In this document: piece after piece, positions 49,955-57,796 of the stretch
How positions within the stretch are numbered: the stretch's first letter is position 1
Layout: each line of letters starts with the position of its first letter
From: Sulfidibacterium sp964549335
Lineage (GTDB): Bacteria; Bacteroidota; Bacteroidia; Bacteroidales; F082
Direction of reading: 5' to 3'
DNA length: 64,000 nucleotides
NCBI GenBank assembly: GCA_964549335.1
Contig: CAZJUQ010000027.1
Coordinates: forward strand, 62,001 to 126,000
Translations under genes and position numbers: made by a program
Notes under the pieces: generated by a model
What the model saw: the letters and a program-made list of their open reading frames with translations, nothing else
What the model was told of the DNA's origin: nothing
Database searches by the model: none

Positions 49955-52381
49955 TTACAGTTTCACCCTTAGCCCGAACATAAAGTTAAACCCTGCTTGG
50001 GGGTAGTATCCGTTAATTTCGTACTCTTTGTTGCCGTAAACATAACGGTAAACCCATGCATTGGTCTCGTACTTTTCATCAAGCAGGTTGTTAAGCTGTA
50101 ATATAAAATCTACACTTTTCAAAAATGACGGGAATACGGAAAAGTTAATTGCCAAATTATTAACCCAGTATGGATTCAAGCTTCTTTCGTCTGACGATGT
50201 ATTGTCGATATACTGTTTTCCCACATATTTCGATATCCAGGAGAGAGTTAAATTTTTATAAGGCGACCATTTGAAACTACTACCTGCAATCACACCCGGC
50301 GAAAAAGAGATATTTGTATTTCCAAGGTATTTTTCGTACTGATAAGGTTGGTTTTGGGGGTCGTCCCAATAGTTCCAGTTATCGACATACTCCGTAAAAT
50401 TCAATATTATGTTTCTGCTCAAAGTGGTATTAAATTGCCAATCCAAATTTTCGGATATTTTCCATCCGCATAGCAATTCCAATCCGGTGCGGTAACTGTC
50501 GGGTACATTTGTCAAAATGGCGGTTCCCACGTTGTTAATTTTTCCGGTTAAAACAAACTGGTTTTTATATCTCATGTAATAAAAGTTTGCATGTACCGAA
50601 ATTTTATCGCCTGAGTATTTATAACCTGCTTCGTAGTCGTAGAGCCGTTCGGGGAAAATTTGTTGGTTGGGGTCGGCATCGCGATAAACCGAGCGGTTAG
50701 GTTCGCGGTTTGACACGGCAAACGAAAAATAGGCTTGTGCATTTTTGTTGACCGAGTATGAGATACCCGCTTTGGGATTGAAAAATCCGAAATTATGATC
50801 CTGGGTCAAATCGCGCAAATCGTCGTGAGTACCTTCGATACCGTAGTCAATGTTTCTGTATTGCAAATCCAGGAAAATATTGATACGTTCCGAAATTTTG
50901 TAATTGCTTTTGGCAAAAAAATTCAACTCTGTTTTAATTCCTTTGTTGAAATACCAGTTTCTGTTGTAGTCGCCGAGACGAGCCACTTGTGCCCAGACGA
51001 CTTTACCGAAATGGTCGCCGTCGTAACGGTTCCAGCCGCCACCGGCAGAGACTTCCACCCTTTGGTTTGAGTAATTGAACGATGTGTTAACTCCGTAGTA
51101 ATAGTTGTCGAGCCACTTTTGCCTGATGAGATTTGTACGGCTAACGGTATCATTGCCAATAATAGTGTCGTTCATTCCGTATTTCGAAAATTTCTGATTG
51201 TTTTTATACGATTCGTAATATCCATAGCCTCTTGTTAAAAAGGCTGTTGCAGTTGCATTTAAGCTGTTGTTAAAAGTATGGGCATAGTGCAATTGATAAT
51301 AATTTTGAGTGTAGTTGTCTGTTTGATTGTCGTAATATCCCACAATCTTTTTGTCGTTATCATATATTACACCGGCAGGATTATAAGTCCGGTTTGTTTT
51401 AAGGCTGTCTTTGGGAACTCCGTACCAAGCCTGGTATGTACGTTCGTGACCCCACATGCCTATAATTTTCAAAATATCTTTGTTACCGTAATAACCTGCC
51501 GAGAGGTAAGCCGATTTCATGCGTGAGAAAGCTCTGTCGATGTATCCGTCGGATGATATTTGAGAGAGACGTCCCGACAAAAGCCAGTGTTTGCTTAAAA
51601 GTCCGCAACCGAAATTCACACTGTTTTTAAACGTATTGAACGAACCAGCATTGCTGCTAACGGTAACGTAAGGTGCGGTGACAAATTTGTCGGTTTTAAT
51701 GTTAATGCTTGCGCCGAAAGATGGGGCGCCTGCCGTTGATGTTCCTACGCCGCGTTGGATTTGAATATTGTCAACCGACGAAGCTATGTCGGGCAAATCG
51801 ACGAAATAGACGGCCTGAGATTCCGGGTCGTTAACGGGAACCCCGTTTAACGTCACGTTTATTCCTGTCAAATCAACACCTCTTATACGCAACGATGTAT
51901 AACCTATTCCTGTCCCCGCATCAGAATTTACAACCACCGAAGGTGTCAATTTTAAAAGATAGGGTAAATCTTTCCCGGTGTTTTCAAGCGACAGTTTTTT
52001 ACCGTCGATATTTTCAAAAGTTGAAGGATTGGCATCCGAAACCCGTAAAGCTGATATTATTACCTCGTCGTTCATATATACCGCCGGGTTCATTTTGACT
52101 GTCAAATCCAAATTTCCTCTAACTGACAGTTTTTTTTGCCAGGTATCAAATCCGATGTACGAAACCTTTAAGGTATAAATACCATTTTTTACATTTTGAA
52201 AAATAAACCTGCCATCGTTATTTGTTGATGCGGCAGTTCCCAGATTAGAGATAACCACATTGGCTCCGGGTAATTTTTCACCGTTCACGGCATTTATAAC
52301 CGTTCCCGAAATGGTGTATTGCGCATGTAAAAGCCAAGGCAATAACACGAAAAACAAAGATGATTTTAAGATTTTAAACAT
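49955..52381 (-). CDS. TonB-dependent outer membrane receptor, TPP-riboswitch controlled (thiamine or precursor uptake)
   Basis: An 808-residue receptor: signal peptide (MFKILKSSLFFVLLPWLLHAQ), a carboxypeptidase-regulatory-like domain (YTISGTVINAVNGEKLPGANVVI, about 22-105), a plug (SLENTGKDLPYLLKLTPSVVVNSDAG, SLRIRGVDLTGINVTLNGVPVND, IQRGVGTSTAGAPSFGASINI), and a 22-strand-type barrel ending in Leu (FNFMFGLRVKL). The TPP riboswitch in its leader implies a thiamine-related ligand, as is known for OMR-type receptors in Bacteroidota. No inner-membrane transporter or thi gene is next to it. Confidence 0.92.
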   Translation of the reverse strand: MFKILKSSLFFVLLPWLLHAQYTISGTVINAVNGEKLPGANVVISNLGTAASTNNDGRFIFQNVKNGIYTLKVSYIGFDTWQKKLSVRGNLDLTVKMNPAVYMNDEVIISALRVSDANPSTFENIDGKKLSLENTGKDLPYLLKLTPSVVVNSDAGTGIGYTSLRIRGVDLTGINVTLNGVPVNDPESQAVYFVDLPDIASSVDNIQIQRGVGTSTAGAPSFGASINIKTDKFVTAPYVTVSSNAGSFNTFKNSVNFGCGLLSKHWLLSGRLSQISSDGYIDRAFSRMKSAYLSAGYYGNKDILKIIGMWGHERTYQAWYGVPKDSLKTNRTYNPAGVIYDNDKKIVGYYDNQTDNYTQNYYQLHYAHTFNNSLNATATAFLTRGYGYYESYKNNQKFSKYGMNDTIIGNDTVSRTNLIRQKWLDNYYYGVNTSFNYSNQRVEVSAGGGWNRYDGDHFGKVVWAQVARLGDYNRNWYFNKGIKTELNFFAKSNYKISERINIFLDLQYRNIDYGIEGTHDDLRDLTQDHNFGFFNPKAGISYSVNKNAQAYFSFAVSNREPNRSVYRDADPNQQIFPERLYDYEAGYKYSGDKISVHANFYYMRYKNQFVLTGKINNVGTAILTNVPDSYRTGLELLCGWKISENLDWQFNTTLSRNIILNFTEYVDNWNYWDDPQNQPYQYEKYLGNTNISFSPGVIAGSSFKWSPYKNLTLSWISKYVGKQYIDNTSSDERSLNPYWVNNLAINFSVFPSFLKSVDFILQLNNLLDEKYETNAWVYRYVYGNKEYEINGYYPQAGFNFMFGLRVKL

Positions 52382-52388
52382 TACTCAA

Positions 52389-52416
52389 TTGATTTAAAAT
52401 TAATAATTTAAATCAA
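52389..52416 (-). promoter_or_regulatory. AT-rich hairpin next to the receptor start codon, candidate expression platform
   Basis: Perfect 10-bp stem TTGATTTAAA / TTTAAATCAA with an 8-nt loop, 7 nt upstream of the receptor ATG and between it and the TPP aptamer. No U-run follows, so control of translation fits better than termination. Confidence 0.4.
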
Positions 52417-52448
52417 TAGAGGATATCCTGTTTATTGGGTTGACTCTC

Positions 52449-52522
52449 TTTTCCTACGGCGGCATTACCCGCATCAGGTTCGGAGGGTGTGATCTCAGCC
52501 CGTAATGTTAAGGCACCCCTAT
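52449..52522 (-). promoter_or_regulatory. TPP riboswitch (THI element)
   Basis: On the minus strand the conserved blocks appear in order: GGGGTGCC (52512-52519), GGCTGAGA (52493-52500), ACCCT, then GAACCTGATGCGGGTAATGCC (52461-52481, central bulges) and CGTAGG (52453-52458). Ends are approximate. It lies about 70 bp before the TonB receptor and should repress it when thiamine pyrophosphate is plentiful. Confidence 0.95.
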
Positions 52523-52587
52523 TGTTTTGTCGGAGGCAAAAATAAAAAATATTTTACAATTTTCAGCTCCCCTCTAAAAAGTTCCCG

Positions 52588-53034
52588 TTAAGAATCCATA
52601 TCGTGGTTTTCCAAATTTATATTTAATTCTTCCACCTCCACTCCTGCCCTTTTCAGCAAGTCAAGACCGTCGGTGATACGGTATTTTCTATCGTAAACCA
52701 CGCGTTTTATTCCCGATTGAATAATGAGTTTTGCACATTCGATACAGGGCGAATCGGTAACATAAAGTGTGGCTCCTTCGCTGCTGTTGCCCGATTTTGC
52801 CACCTTGGTTATGGCATTTGCTTCGGCATGAAGCACATACGGCTTGGTATTTCCACTGTCATCCTCGCAAATATTTTCGAAACCGGCAGGTGTACCGTTA
52901 TAACCGTCGGAAATTATCATACGGTTTTTAACTATTAGAGCTCCGACCTTACGGCGTTCGCAATAGGAATTTTGCGCCCAAATATGAGCCATCTTAAGAT
53001 AACTTTTATCAAACTTCTTATCTTTCCCGTTCAT
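52588..53034 (-). CDS. dCMP/cytidine deaminase family protein (ComEB-like)
   Basis: A 148-residue zinc deaminase, most likely dCMP deaminase, which makes dUMP for thymidylate synthesis. Zinc ligands: HAEANA (His and catalytic Glu) and SPCIECAKLI (two Cys). Further family motifs: SYCERRKVGALIVKNRMIISDGYNGTPAGFENICED and DSGNTKPYVLHAEANAI. The ATG at 53034 is used, since an upstream TTG is within the -7 box; an ATG two codons earlier (53040) is possible. A tRNA or riboflavin deaminase is less likely given the NGTPAGF motif. Confidence 0.88.
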   Translation of the reverse strand: MNGKDKKFDKSYLKMAHIWAQNSYCERRKVGALIVKNRMIISDGYNGTPAGFENICEDDSGNTKPYVLHAEANAITKVAKSGNSSEGATLYVTDSPCIECAKLIIQSGIKRVVYDRKYRITDGLDLLKRAGVEVEELNINLENHDMDS

Positions 53035-53061
53035 AAGCATAACAACGCGGTTTTTTAACGG

Positions 53062-53069
53062 CAAAAGTA
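53062..53069 (-). promoter_or_regulatory. -7 box of the dCMP deaminase gene
   Basis: TACTTTTG on the minus strand, 27 bp before the ATG at 53034. Confidence 0.5.
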
Positions 53070-53149
53070 GTAATAAAACCCGATTTGAATATAGTGCAGG
53101 ATTAAATGGGGTAAATTCAAGTGATGAAACACGTCGGTATCAAAAACGG

Positions 53150-53737
53150 CTAAAACCTTACCGTAATATGTAATCCGTTATACGAAGGCAAATTATCGCC
53201 GTAACCATTTACCGGCATCTGTATTACAGGTTGTACCGAAATGGATATCTCGTCGTCAACTTCCCAGTAGTACAAGTTGGCATCAACCATGGCATCGAGC
53301 ATTTGCAAAATATACCACCCTCCCATAATGATAAACGACAGCTCCATATTGCGCCGGTAATAATCCCTGATGGATATAAGGTCTTGCTCGGAATATTTTT
53401 GAGCCAACTCGTTTGTACAATCGGGGTTTGTAACTTTGCAAGTATATGCTTCACCGTATTTTTTGTACATATCCCTGTTTGTAAAACCGAAATATCCCGT
53501 TACCGCAAACCCGGCATAAACAATGGGCAACTTCCAGTATTTCCGGTTATAAATTTGCCCTCCGCCCGGTATAATGGCAAAATATGTGGCTTTTTTGGGT
53601 GAATGCTCCCTTTTTTTAAGGGTGGTATCGTTTTCCTGTTTTTCTTTAATGTTTTTACCGGTATTTGAAGCATACGAGTAATTGCATGCAGAAAACAAGA
53701 AAAGCGACAGAAATATCAAAGAGAAAGGTGTCCGCAT
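53150..53737 (-). CDS. DUF5683 family exported protein
   Basis: A 195-residue protein with a signal sequence (MRTPFSLIFLSLFLFSAC, perhaps a lipobox at Cys18). The conserved part begins KKATYFAIIPGGGQIYNRKYWKLPIVYAGFAVTGYFGF, typical of DUF5683, followed by a predicted membrane segment (ELSFIIMGGWYILQMLDAMVDANLYYW) and a strand-rich end. Function unknown; genes of this family recur beside parAB in Bacteroidota. An earlier ATG (53758) would overlap parB by 11 bp; the later one gives a better signal peptide. Confidence 0.78.
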   Translation of the reverse strand: MRTPFSLIFLSLFLFSACNYSYASNTGKNIKEKQENDTTLKKREHSPKKATYFAIIPGGGQIYNRKYWKLPIVYAGFAVTGYFGFTNRDMYKKYGEAYTCKVTNPDCTNELAQKYSEQDLISIRDYYRRNMELSFIIMGGWYILQMLDAMVDANLYYWEVDDEISISVQPVIQMPVNGYGDNLPSYNGLHITVRF

Positions 53738-53747
53738 GGTAAGCCCG

Positions 53748-54650
53748 TTATTTTTCAAGCAGTTTTATTAACCTTTCCAGTTCGTTGTCGTTGTTAAACC
53801 TGATAATGATACTACCTTCGCCTTTGTAGTTTCTTTTGAAATTGACTTTTGTGCCGAGTTTATCGCTCAATTGTTTGGGAATGTGTTTATATTTTTCCGG
53901 GAGTTTTGCCTTTGGTTCCCTCTTTTTCTCTTTGCCCTCGGGATTATTAAGTTCTTTTACCAGCTGTTCGGTTTGGCGGACACTAAGTTCGTTTTCGATG
54001 ATATTGTGTAATATTTTCAGCTGCAACTCCTCATCTTCTATGGTAATGAGAGTACGAGCCTGTCCCATGTTTATCCGTCCGTCTCTGACGGCAATTTGCA
54101 CCTCGGGCGGAAGTTTCAGCAGTCTTAAGAAATTTGATATGGTTGCCCTTCCTTTTCCTACCTTTTCGCTCAGTTTTTCTTGTGTGAGTTTGCACTCTTC
54201 CATCAGCCTTTGGTAGCTTATGGCAATTTCGATAGCGTTCAGGTCTTGACGGTGAATGTTTTCGATAAGAGCCATTTCGAGCATCTGCTCGTCGTTGGCA
54301 ACTCTAATAAAGGAGGGTATCGTTTCGAGTCCGGCGAGTTTAGCGGCTTTCAAACGTCTCTCACCTGCTATCAATTGATATTTTTCAAATCCCAATTTAC
54401 GTACGGTAACCGGCTGAATAATTCCCTGTTCCTTTATTGACAAAACCAGTTCTTCAAGAGCCTCTTTGTCGAAATCGGTACGCGGTTGAAAAGGGTTTGC
54501 CTCTATCTGCGATAAAGGAATTTCGGCAATGGCACCGGCAACATAATTTCCCGAAATATCTTTCGATGTAATATCGGTGTCGGGACTTTGAAGAATGGCG
54601 TCCAAACCTCTTCCCAAAACTCTTTTTGTTCCTTTGTTACTTGACGGCAT
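53748..54650 (-). CDS. parB: Chromosome partitioning protein ParB
   Basis: A 300-residue CTP-dependent DNA clamp that loads at parS. N-terminus KRVLGRGLDAIL, then the ParB/sulfiredoxin-like domain: IEANPFQPRTDFDKEALEELVLSIKEQGIIQPVTVRK, the CTP motif AGERRLKAAKLAG and the arginine-patch MALIENIHRQDLNAIEIA. A helix-turn-helix (LTQEKLSEKVGKGRATISNFLRLL) follows, and a C-terminal dimer domain (GEGSIIIRFNNDNELERLIKLL). Overlaps parA by 14 bp. No parS-like 16-mer (TGTTNCACGTGAAACA) was found in the window by eye. Confidence 0.95.
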   Translation of the reverse strand: MPSSNKGTKRVLGRGLDAILQSPDTDITSKDISGNYVAGAIAEIPLSQIEANPFQPRTDFDKEALEELVLSIKEQGIIQPVTVRKLGFEKYQLIAGERRLKAAKLAGLETIPSFIRVANDEQMLEMALIENIHRQDLNAIEIAISYQRLMEECKLTQEKLSEKVGKGRATISNFLRLLKLPPEVQIAVRDGRINMGQARTLITIEDEELQLKILHNIIENELSVRQTEQLVKELNNPEGKEKKREPKAKLPEKYKHIPKQLSDKLGTKVNFKRNYKGEGSIIIRFNNDNELERLIKLLEK

Positions 54651-55455
54651 CTTTTGTATCTATTTGTTTTTCCGAATTATTCATTGCTGTCATATTGTTC
54701 CGCTGCAGCAGTTCGCGTGCAAGGTTCAAATAGTTTATTGCTCCGGTGCTGTTGGCATCGTGCATAATAATTGATTTTCCGAAACTGGGAGCCTCGCTCA
54801 AACGGGTATTCCTGTTGATTATGGTCTTGAATACAAGTTGTTGAAAATGTGTTTTAACCTCTTCCACAACCTGTTTCGACAACCTCAAACGGGTATCGAA
54901 CATTGTCAGCAGTATTCCCTCGATATCCAAATCGGGATTTAACCTTGTTTGGACAATTTTTATGGTATTTAATAATTTTCCGAGACCTTCAAGGGCAAAA
55001 TATTCGCACTGCACCGGTATCATCACCGAGTCGGCCGCCGTAAGAGCATTAACTGTAATTAACCCCAGCGAAGGCGAGCAATCTATCAGGATGAAATCGT
55101 ACTCATCACGAACTTTGTCGATTGTACGTCTCATCAGCTTTTCGCGGTTGGGCATGTTAATAATTTCTATTTCGGCACCAACCAGGTCGATTTGAGCGGG
55201 AAGAATATCTAAATTGGGTGTATCGGAATGGAGTATGGTTTTATGAGGGTCCAACTCGTCGATTAGGCAATCGTATATGCTCGTCTGCAAATTTTTAGGA
55301 TCGAAACCGAGACCCGACGTGGCATTGGCTTGCGGGTCGGCGTCCACCAGCAGTGTTTTATATTCAAGTACGGCGAGGCTCGAAGCCAGGCTTATGGCAG
55401 TAGTGGTTTTTCCAACACCCCCCTTTTGATTTGTTATAGCTATCGTTTTTCCCAT
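54637..55455 (-). CDS. parA: Chromosome partitioning ATPase ParA
   Basis: A 272-residue Walker-type ATPase. Deviant Walker A in NQKGGVGKTTTAISLA (starting at about residue 10), LLVDADPQANATSG, Walker B LIDCSPSLGLITVNAL, and MFDTRLRLSKQVVEEV with INRNTRLSEAPSFGKSI. The short N-terminus without an HTH fits chromosomal Soj-type ParA. The ATG at 55455 (MGKTIAITNQKGG) is preferred; the frame continues upstream but past the -7 box at 55474. The stop overlaps parB. Confidence 0.95.
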   Translation of the reverse strand: MGKTIAITNQKGGVGKTTTAISLASSLAVLEYKTLLVDADPQANATSGLGFDPKNLQTSIYDCLIDELDPHKTILHSDTPNLDILPAQIDLVGAEIEIINMPNREKLMRRTIDKVRDEYDFILIDCSPSLGLITVNALTAADSVMIPVQCEYFALEGLGKLLNTIKIVQTRLNPDLDIEGILLTMFDTRLRLSKQVVEEVKTHFQQLVFKTIINRNTRLSEAPSFGKSIIMHDANSTGAINYLNLARELLQRNNMTAMNNSEKQIDTKDAVK

Positions 55456-55473
55456 ATTTCTAATTTTACTCAA

Positions 55474-55481
55474 CAAAAATA
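55474..55481 (-). promoter_or_regulatory. -7 box of parAB
   Basis: TATTTTTG on the minus strand, 18 bp before the parA ATG at 55455. Fixes the parA start. Confidence 0.5.
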
Positions 55482-55534
55482 GGATTTTATTCAGGTGTCC
55501 GAGAATTGACGTACCTGTTTTTTTCAACAAGACA

Positions 55535-55562
55535 CAATCTTATTTTCAATAAGATAAGATTG
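55535..55562. repeat. Hairpin between the DUF3276 gene and parA
   Basis: Perfect 9-bp stem CAATCTTAT / ATAAGATTG, 10-nt loop. No T-run on the minus strand, so it is a poor terminator candidate. Confidence 0.4.
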
Positions 55563-55602
55563 AAATATGTAAAATGTTAATTAAAATATTACGGAAAAAC
55601 TT

Positions 55603-56007
55603 TTAATCAACATCGTTTCCCAAATCCTCAAAACTGATATCCGCTAATCCGGCTTTGTCTTCATCGGGTTTTTCTTCATTATCGGTATCATTCACTTGTT
55701 CTTCGGCAGGTTTGCTCTCTTGAACTTCTTCCTGCTCAATTTCCTTCGACTCGGCTTCGATAAACCTTATTGTGGAATCGAGCCCGTCGATGAATTTTTC
55801 GAAATCTTCCCTGAAAAGAAAAATCTTATGCTTTTCATAGAAAAATTTCCCCAATTCGTTGTTAAACCTTCGCTTACTTTCCGTAATGGTTAAATAATAT
55901 TGTCCGTTTCGCGTCGATTTAACATCGAAAAAATAGGTTCTTTTACCTGCTTTAACGGCTTTTGAAAAGATTTCTTCCCTTCTTTCGCTGTTTTCTTTTC
56001 CTTCCAT
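55603..56007 (-). CDS. DUF3276/PUR-alpha-like nucleic-acid-binding protein
   Basis: A 134-residue cytoplasmic protein. Residues 10-85 match the PUR-like domain of the DUF3276 family: IFSKAVKAGKRTYFFDVKSTRNGQYYLTITESKRRF and KHKIFLFREDFEKFIDGLDSTIRFI. The Borrelia homologue BpuR binds RNA and single-stranded DNA, so nucleic acid binding is plausible. The C-terminal 50 residues are acidic and disordered (EEVQESKPAEEQVNDTDNEE). Monocistronic with its own promoter. Confidence 0.85.
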   Translation of the reverse strand: MEGKENSERREEIFSKAVKAGKRTYFFDVKSTRNGQYYLTITESKRRFNNELGKFFYEKHKIFLFREDFEKFIDGLDSTIRFIEAESKEIEQEEVQESKPAEEQVNDTDNEEKPDEDKAGLADISFEDLGNDVD

Positions 56008-56038
56008 ACGCTTTTTGTATTAATTCTATTTTGCACAA

Positions 56039-56067
56039 CAAAAGTAAAAAAAAGTGTTAATTTTCAA
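56039..56067 (-). promoter_or_regulatory. Promoter of the DUF3276 gene
   Basis: TTG (56065-56067), 18-bp spacer, TACTTTTG (56039-56046) on the minus strand, 31 bp from the ATG. Confidence 0.65.
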
Positions 56068-56317
56068 TTTATATTCTGAAAATATATTGATTTTTTTTTG
56101 ACAAACCGCCCCTTTGCTTGCTGATATTGCTTTTGAAAACACGGTTTTGAGCTAAAATATTGCTTTACAATATTTAAAAATACGGATATTATAACATGGT
56201 GCCGTTTCCGAAACCTGAATTTTTACGACCTTACCTTACGCATTGTTTCCTCATTTCCGTTCCGACTTGAAAGGGTAAATATTTTATTTAGAATTATTCC
56301 ACATTAACAAATTGTGT

Positions 56318-56325
56318 TACCTTTG
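56318..56325 (+). promoter_or_regulatory. -7 box of the E2 acyltransferase gene
   Basis: TACCTTTG, 21 bp before the ATG at 56347; sets the start at that ATG. Confidence 0.5.
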
Positions 56326-56346
56326 CAGCGGATAAAAGATACTAAT

Positions 56347-57636
56347 ATGTCGAAATTTGAGATAATTATGCCCAATATGGGCGAAGGTGTAATAGAAGCT
56401 ACAATAACAAAATGGCTGAAAAGAGAGGGCGAAAAGGTTGACGAGGATGATGCAATAGCCGAAATAGCAACCGACAAAGTTGATTCTGAAATACCCAGTC
56501 CCGTTGAGGGAATAATGGCCAAAACACTATATGAAGAAGGCGACGTGGTACCTGTGGGTACCGTAATAGCAATAATAGAGCGTAAAACCGGTGACAGTAA
56601 AAACGAAAAGGACAGCGAACAAGATAAACTTGCGGAGGTTTCCGTGGAGACAAAACCTTACAGGGAAAAATCAGCGGTAACCAAAGAAGGCGGGGAAGCT
56701 GTTTTGCCGGCAAGCGGAAGACTTTATTCGCCTTTGGTAAAAAGCATTGCAAAAGCCGAAAACATTACACGAGAAGAGCTTGAAAAGATTGAAGGTACAG
56801 GCAAAGAGGGACGTGTTACAAAACGCGATATTTTACTCTTTTTGAAAAAAAGGGAAAACAAAAGGGATGAAAATTTGAATAAACAACCTCCCGCGGCAAA
56901 GGAGTCAAGTGAAAAAATTACCGGAACGGGAGATACGGTTGTTGAAATGGACCGTATGCGGCGTATTATAGCCGACCATATGGTTATGTCGAAACAGACA
57001 TCTCCCCATGTTACATCATTTATTGATGTTGACGTTACGGCCATTGTCAAGTGGAGAGATAAAGCCAAAGGAGAGTTTTTAAAAAGGGAGGGCGAAAAAC
57101 TGACCTTTACTCCGCTATTTATATACGCGGCCGCAGAGGCTTTGAAAGAATTTCCAGGAATTAACGCCTCGGTGGACGGATACAAAATAATATACCGGAA
57201 AAAAATAAATATCGGTATGGCTGTGGCGTTACCGGCCGGCAATCTGATAGTTCCCGTAATAAAAGATGTTTCGGAAAAAAGTTTGCTCGGAATTGTAAAA
57301 AGCGTAAACGACCTTGCCAAAAGAGCAAGAAACAACACTCTTAATCCCGCCGAAATTCAAGGCGGTACTTTTACCGTTACCAATTTCGGCTCGTTCGACA
57401 GTATTTCGGGAACTCCGGTAATAAACCAGCCGCAAGTTGCTATTCTCGGCATAGGTGCCATTCGCAAAAAACCGGTAGTTCTCGAAACGGAAAACGGTGA
57501 TGTTATCGCTATTCGTCATATAATGATATTATCGCTTGCATACGACCACCGGGTAGTTGACGGTGCCCTCGGAGGCATGTACCTCAAAAAGGTTAAAGAG
57601 ATTCTGGAAAATTGGGACGCTGACAGAACCTTTTAA
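56347..57636 (+). CDS. Dihydrolipoamide acyltransferase (E2) of a 2-oxo acid dehydrogenase complex
   Basis: A 429-residue E2. Lipoyl domain (1-78) with the lipoylated Lys44 in ATDKVDSEIPSP; a linker rich in Glu and Lys; a peripheral-subunit-binding domain (about 125-165: LYSPLVKSIAKAENITREELEKIEGTGKEGRVTKRDIL); and a catalytic domain ending in AYDHRVVDGALGG (HxxxDG, active His and Asp). Could serve branched-chain, pyruvate or 2-oxoglutarate complexes; the lack of E1 and E3 genes nearby leaves this open, though Bacteroidota E2 genes of this form often belong to branched-chain type complexes. Confidence 0.92.
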   Translation: MSKFEIIMPNMGEGVIEATITKWLKREGEKVDEDDAIAEIATDKVDSEIPSPVEGIMAKTLYEEGDVVPVGTVIAIIERKTGDSKNEKDSEQDKLAEVSVETKPYREKSAVTKEGGEAVLPASGRLYSPLVKSIAKAENITREELEKIEGTGKEGRVTKRDILLFLKKRENKRDENLNKQPPAAKESSEKITGTGDTVVEMDRMRRIIADHMVMSKQTSPHVTSFIDVDVTAIVKWRDKAKGEFLKREGEKLTFTPLFIYAAAEALKEFPGINASVDGYKIIYRKKINIGMAVALPAGNLIVPVIKDVSEKSLLGIVKSVNDLAKRARNNTLNPAEIQGGTFTVTNFGSFDSISGTPVINQPQVAILGIGAIRKKPVVLETENGDVIAIRHIMILSLAYDHRVVDGALGGMYLKKVKEILENWDADRTF

Positions 57637-57670
57637 AATAGATTAGCTCATTAAAGTATTACTCATTTTC

Positions 57671-57703
57671 TTGTCGCACACCTCTGTTTTTTACCTATTT
57701 TTG
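57671..57703 (+). promoter_or_regulatory. Promoter of the GWxTD gene
   Basis: TTG (57671-57673), 22-bp spacer, TATTTTTG (57696-57703), leaving a leader of about 90 nt. Confidence 0.55.
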
Positions 57704-57796
57704 TAATTAAAACGGATATCTGTAATGAAACAATAATTTACACAAATAAAACTTTGAAACAGACTATGTTATAATTAATCACCAAATTACAAACCG

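Larger units (their letters stand above)
56008..56346. other. 339-bp divergent intergenic region
   Basis: Contains the DUF3276 promoter on the left and the E2 gene -7 box on the right. The middle 200 bp shows no gene, RNA motif or strong repeat. Confidence 0.5.

Noticed and set aside
56302..56318. TTAACAA and TTGTG near the E2 gene promoter
   Set aside because: The half-sites are in the wrong order for a Rex operator, with no matching partner at the right distance.
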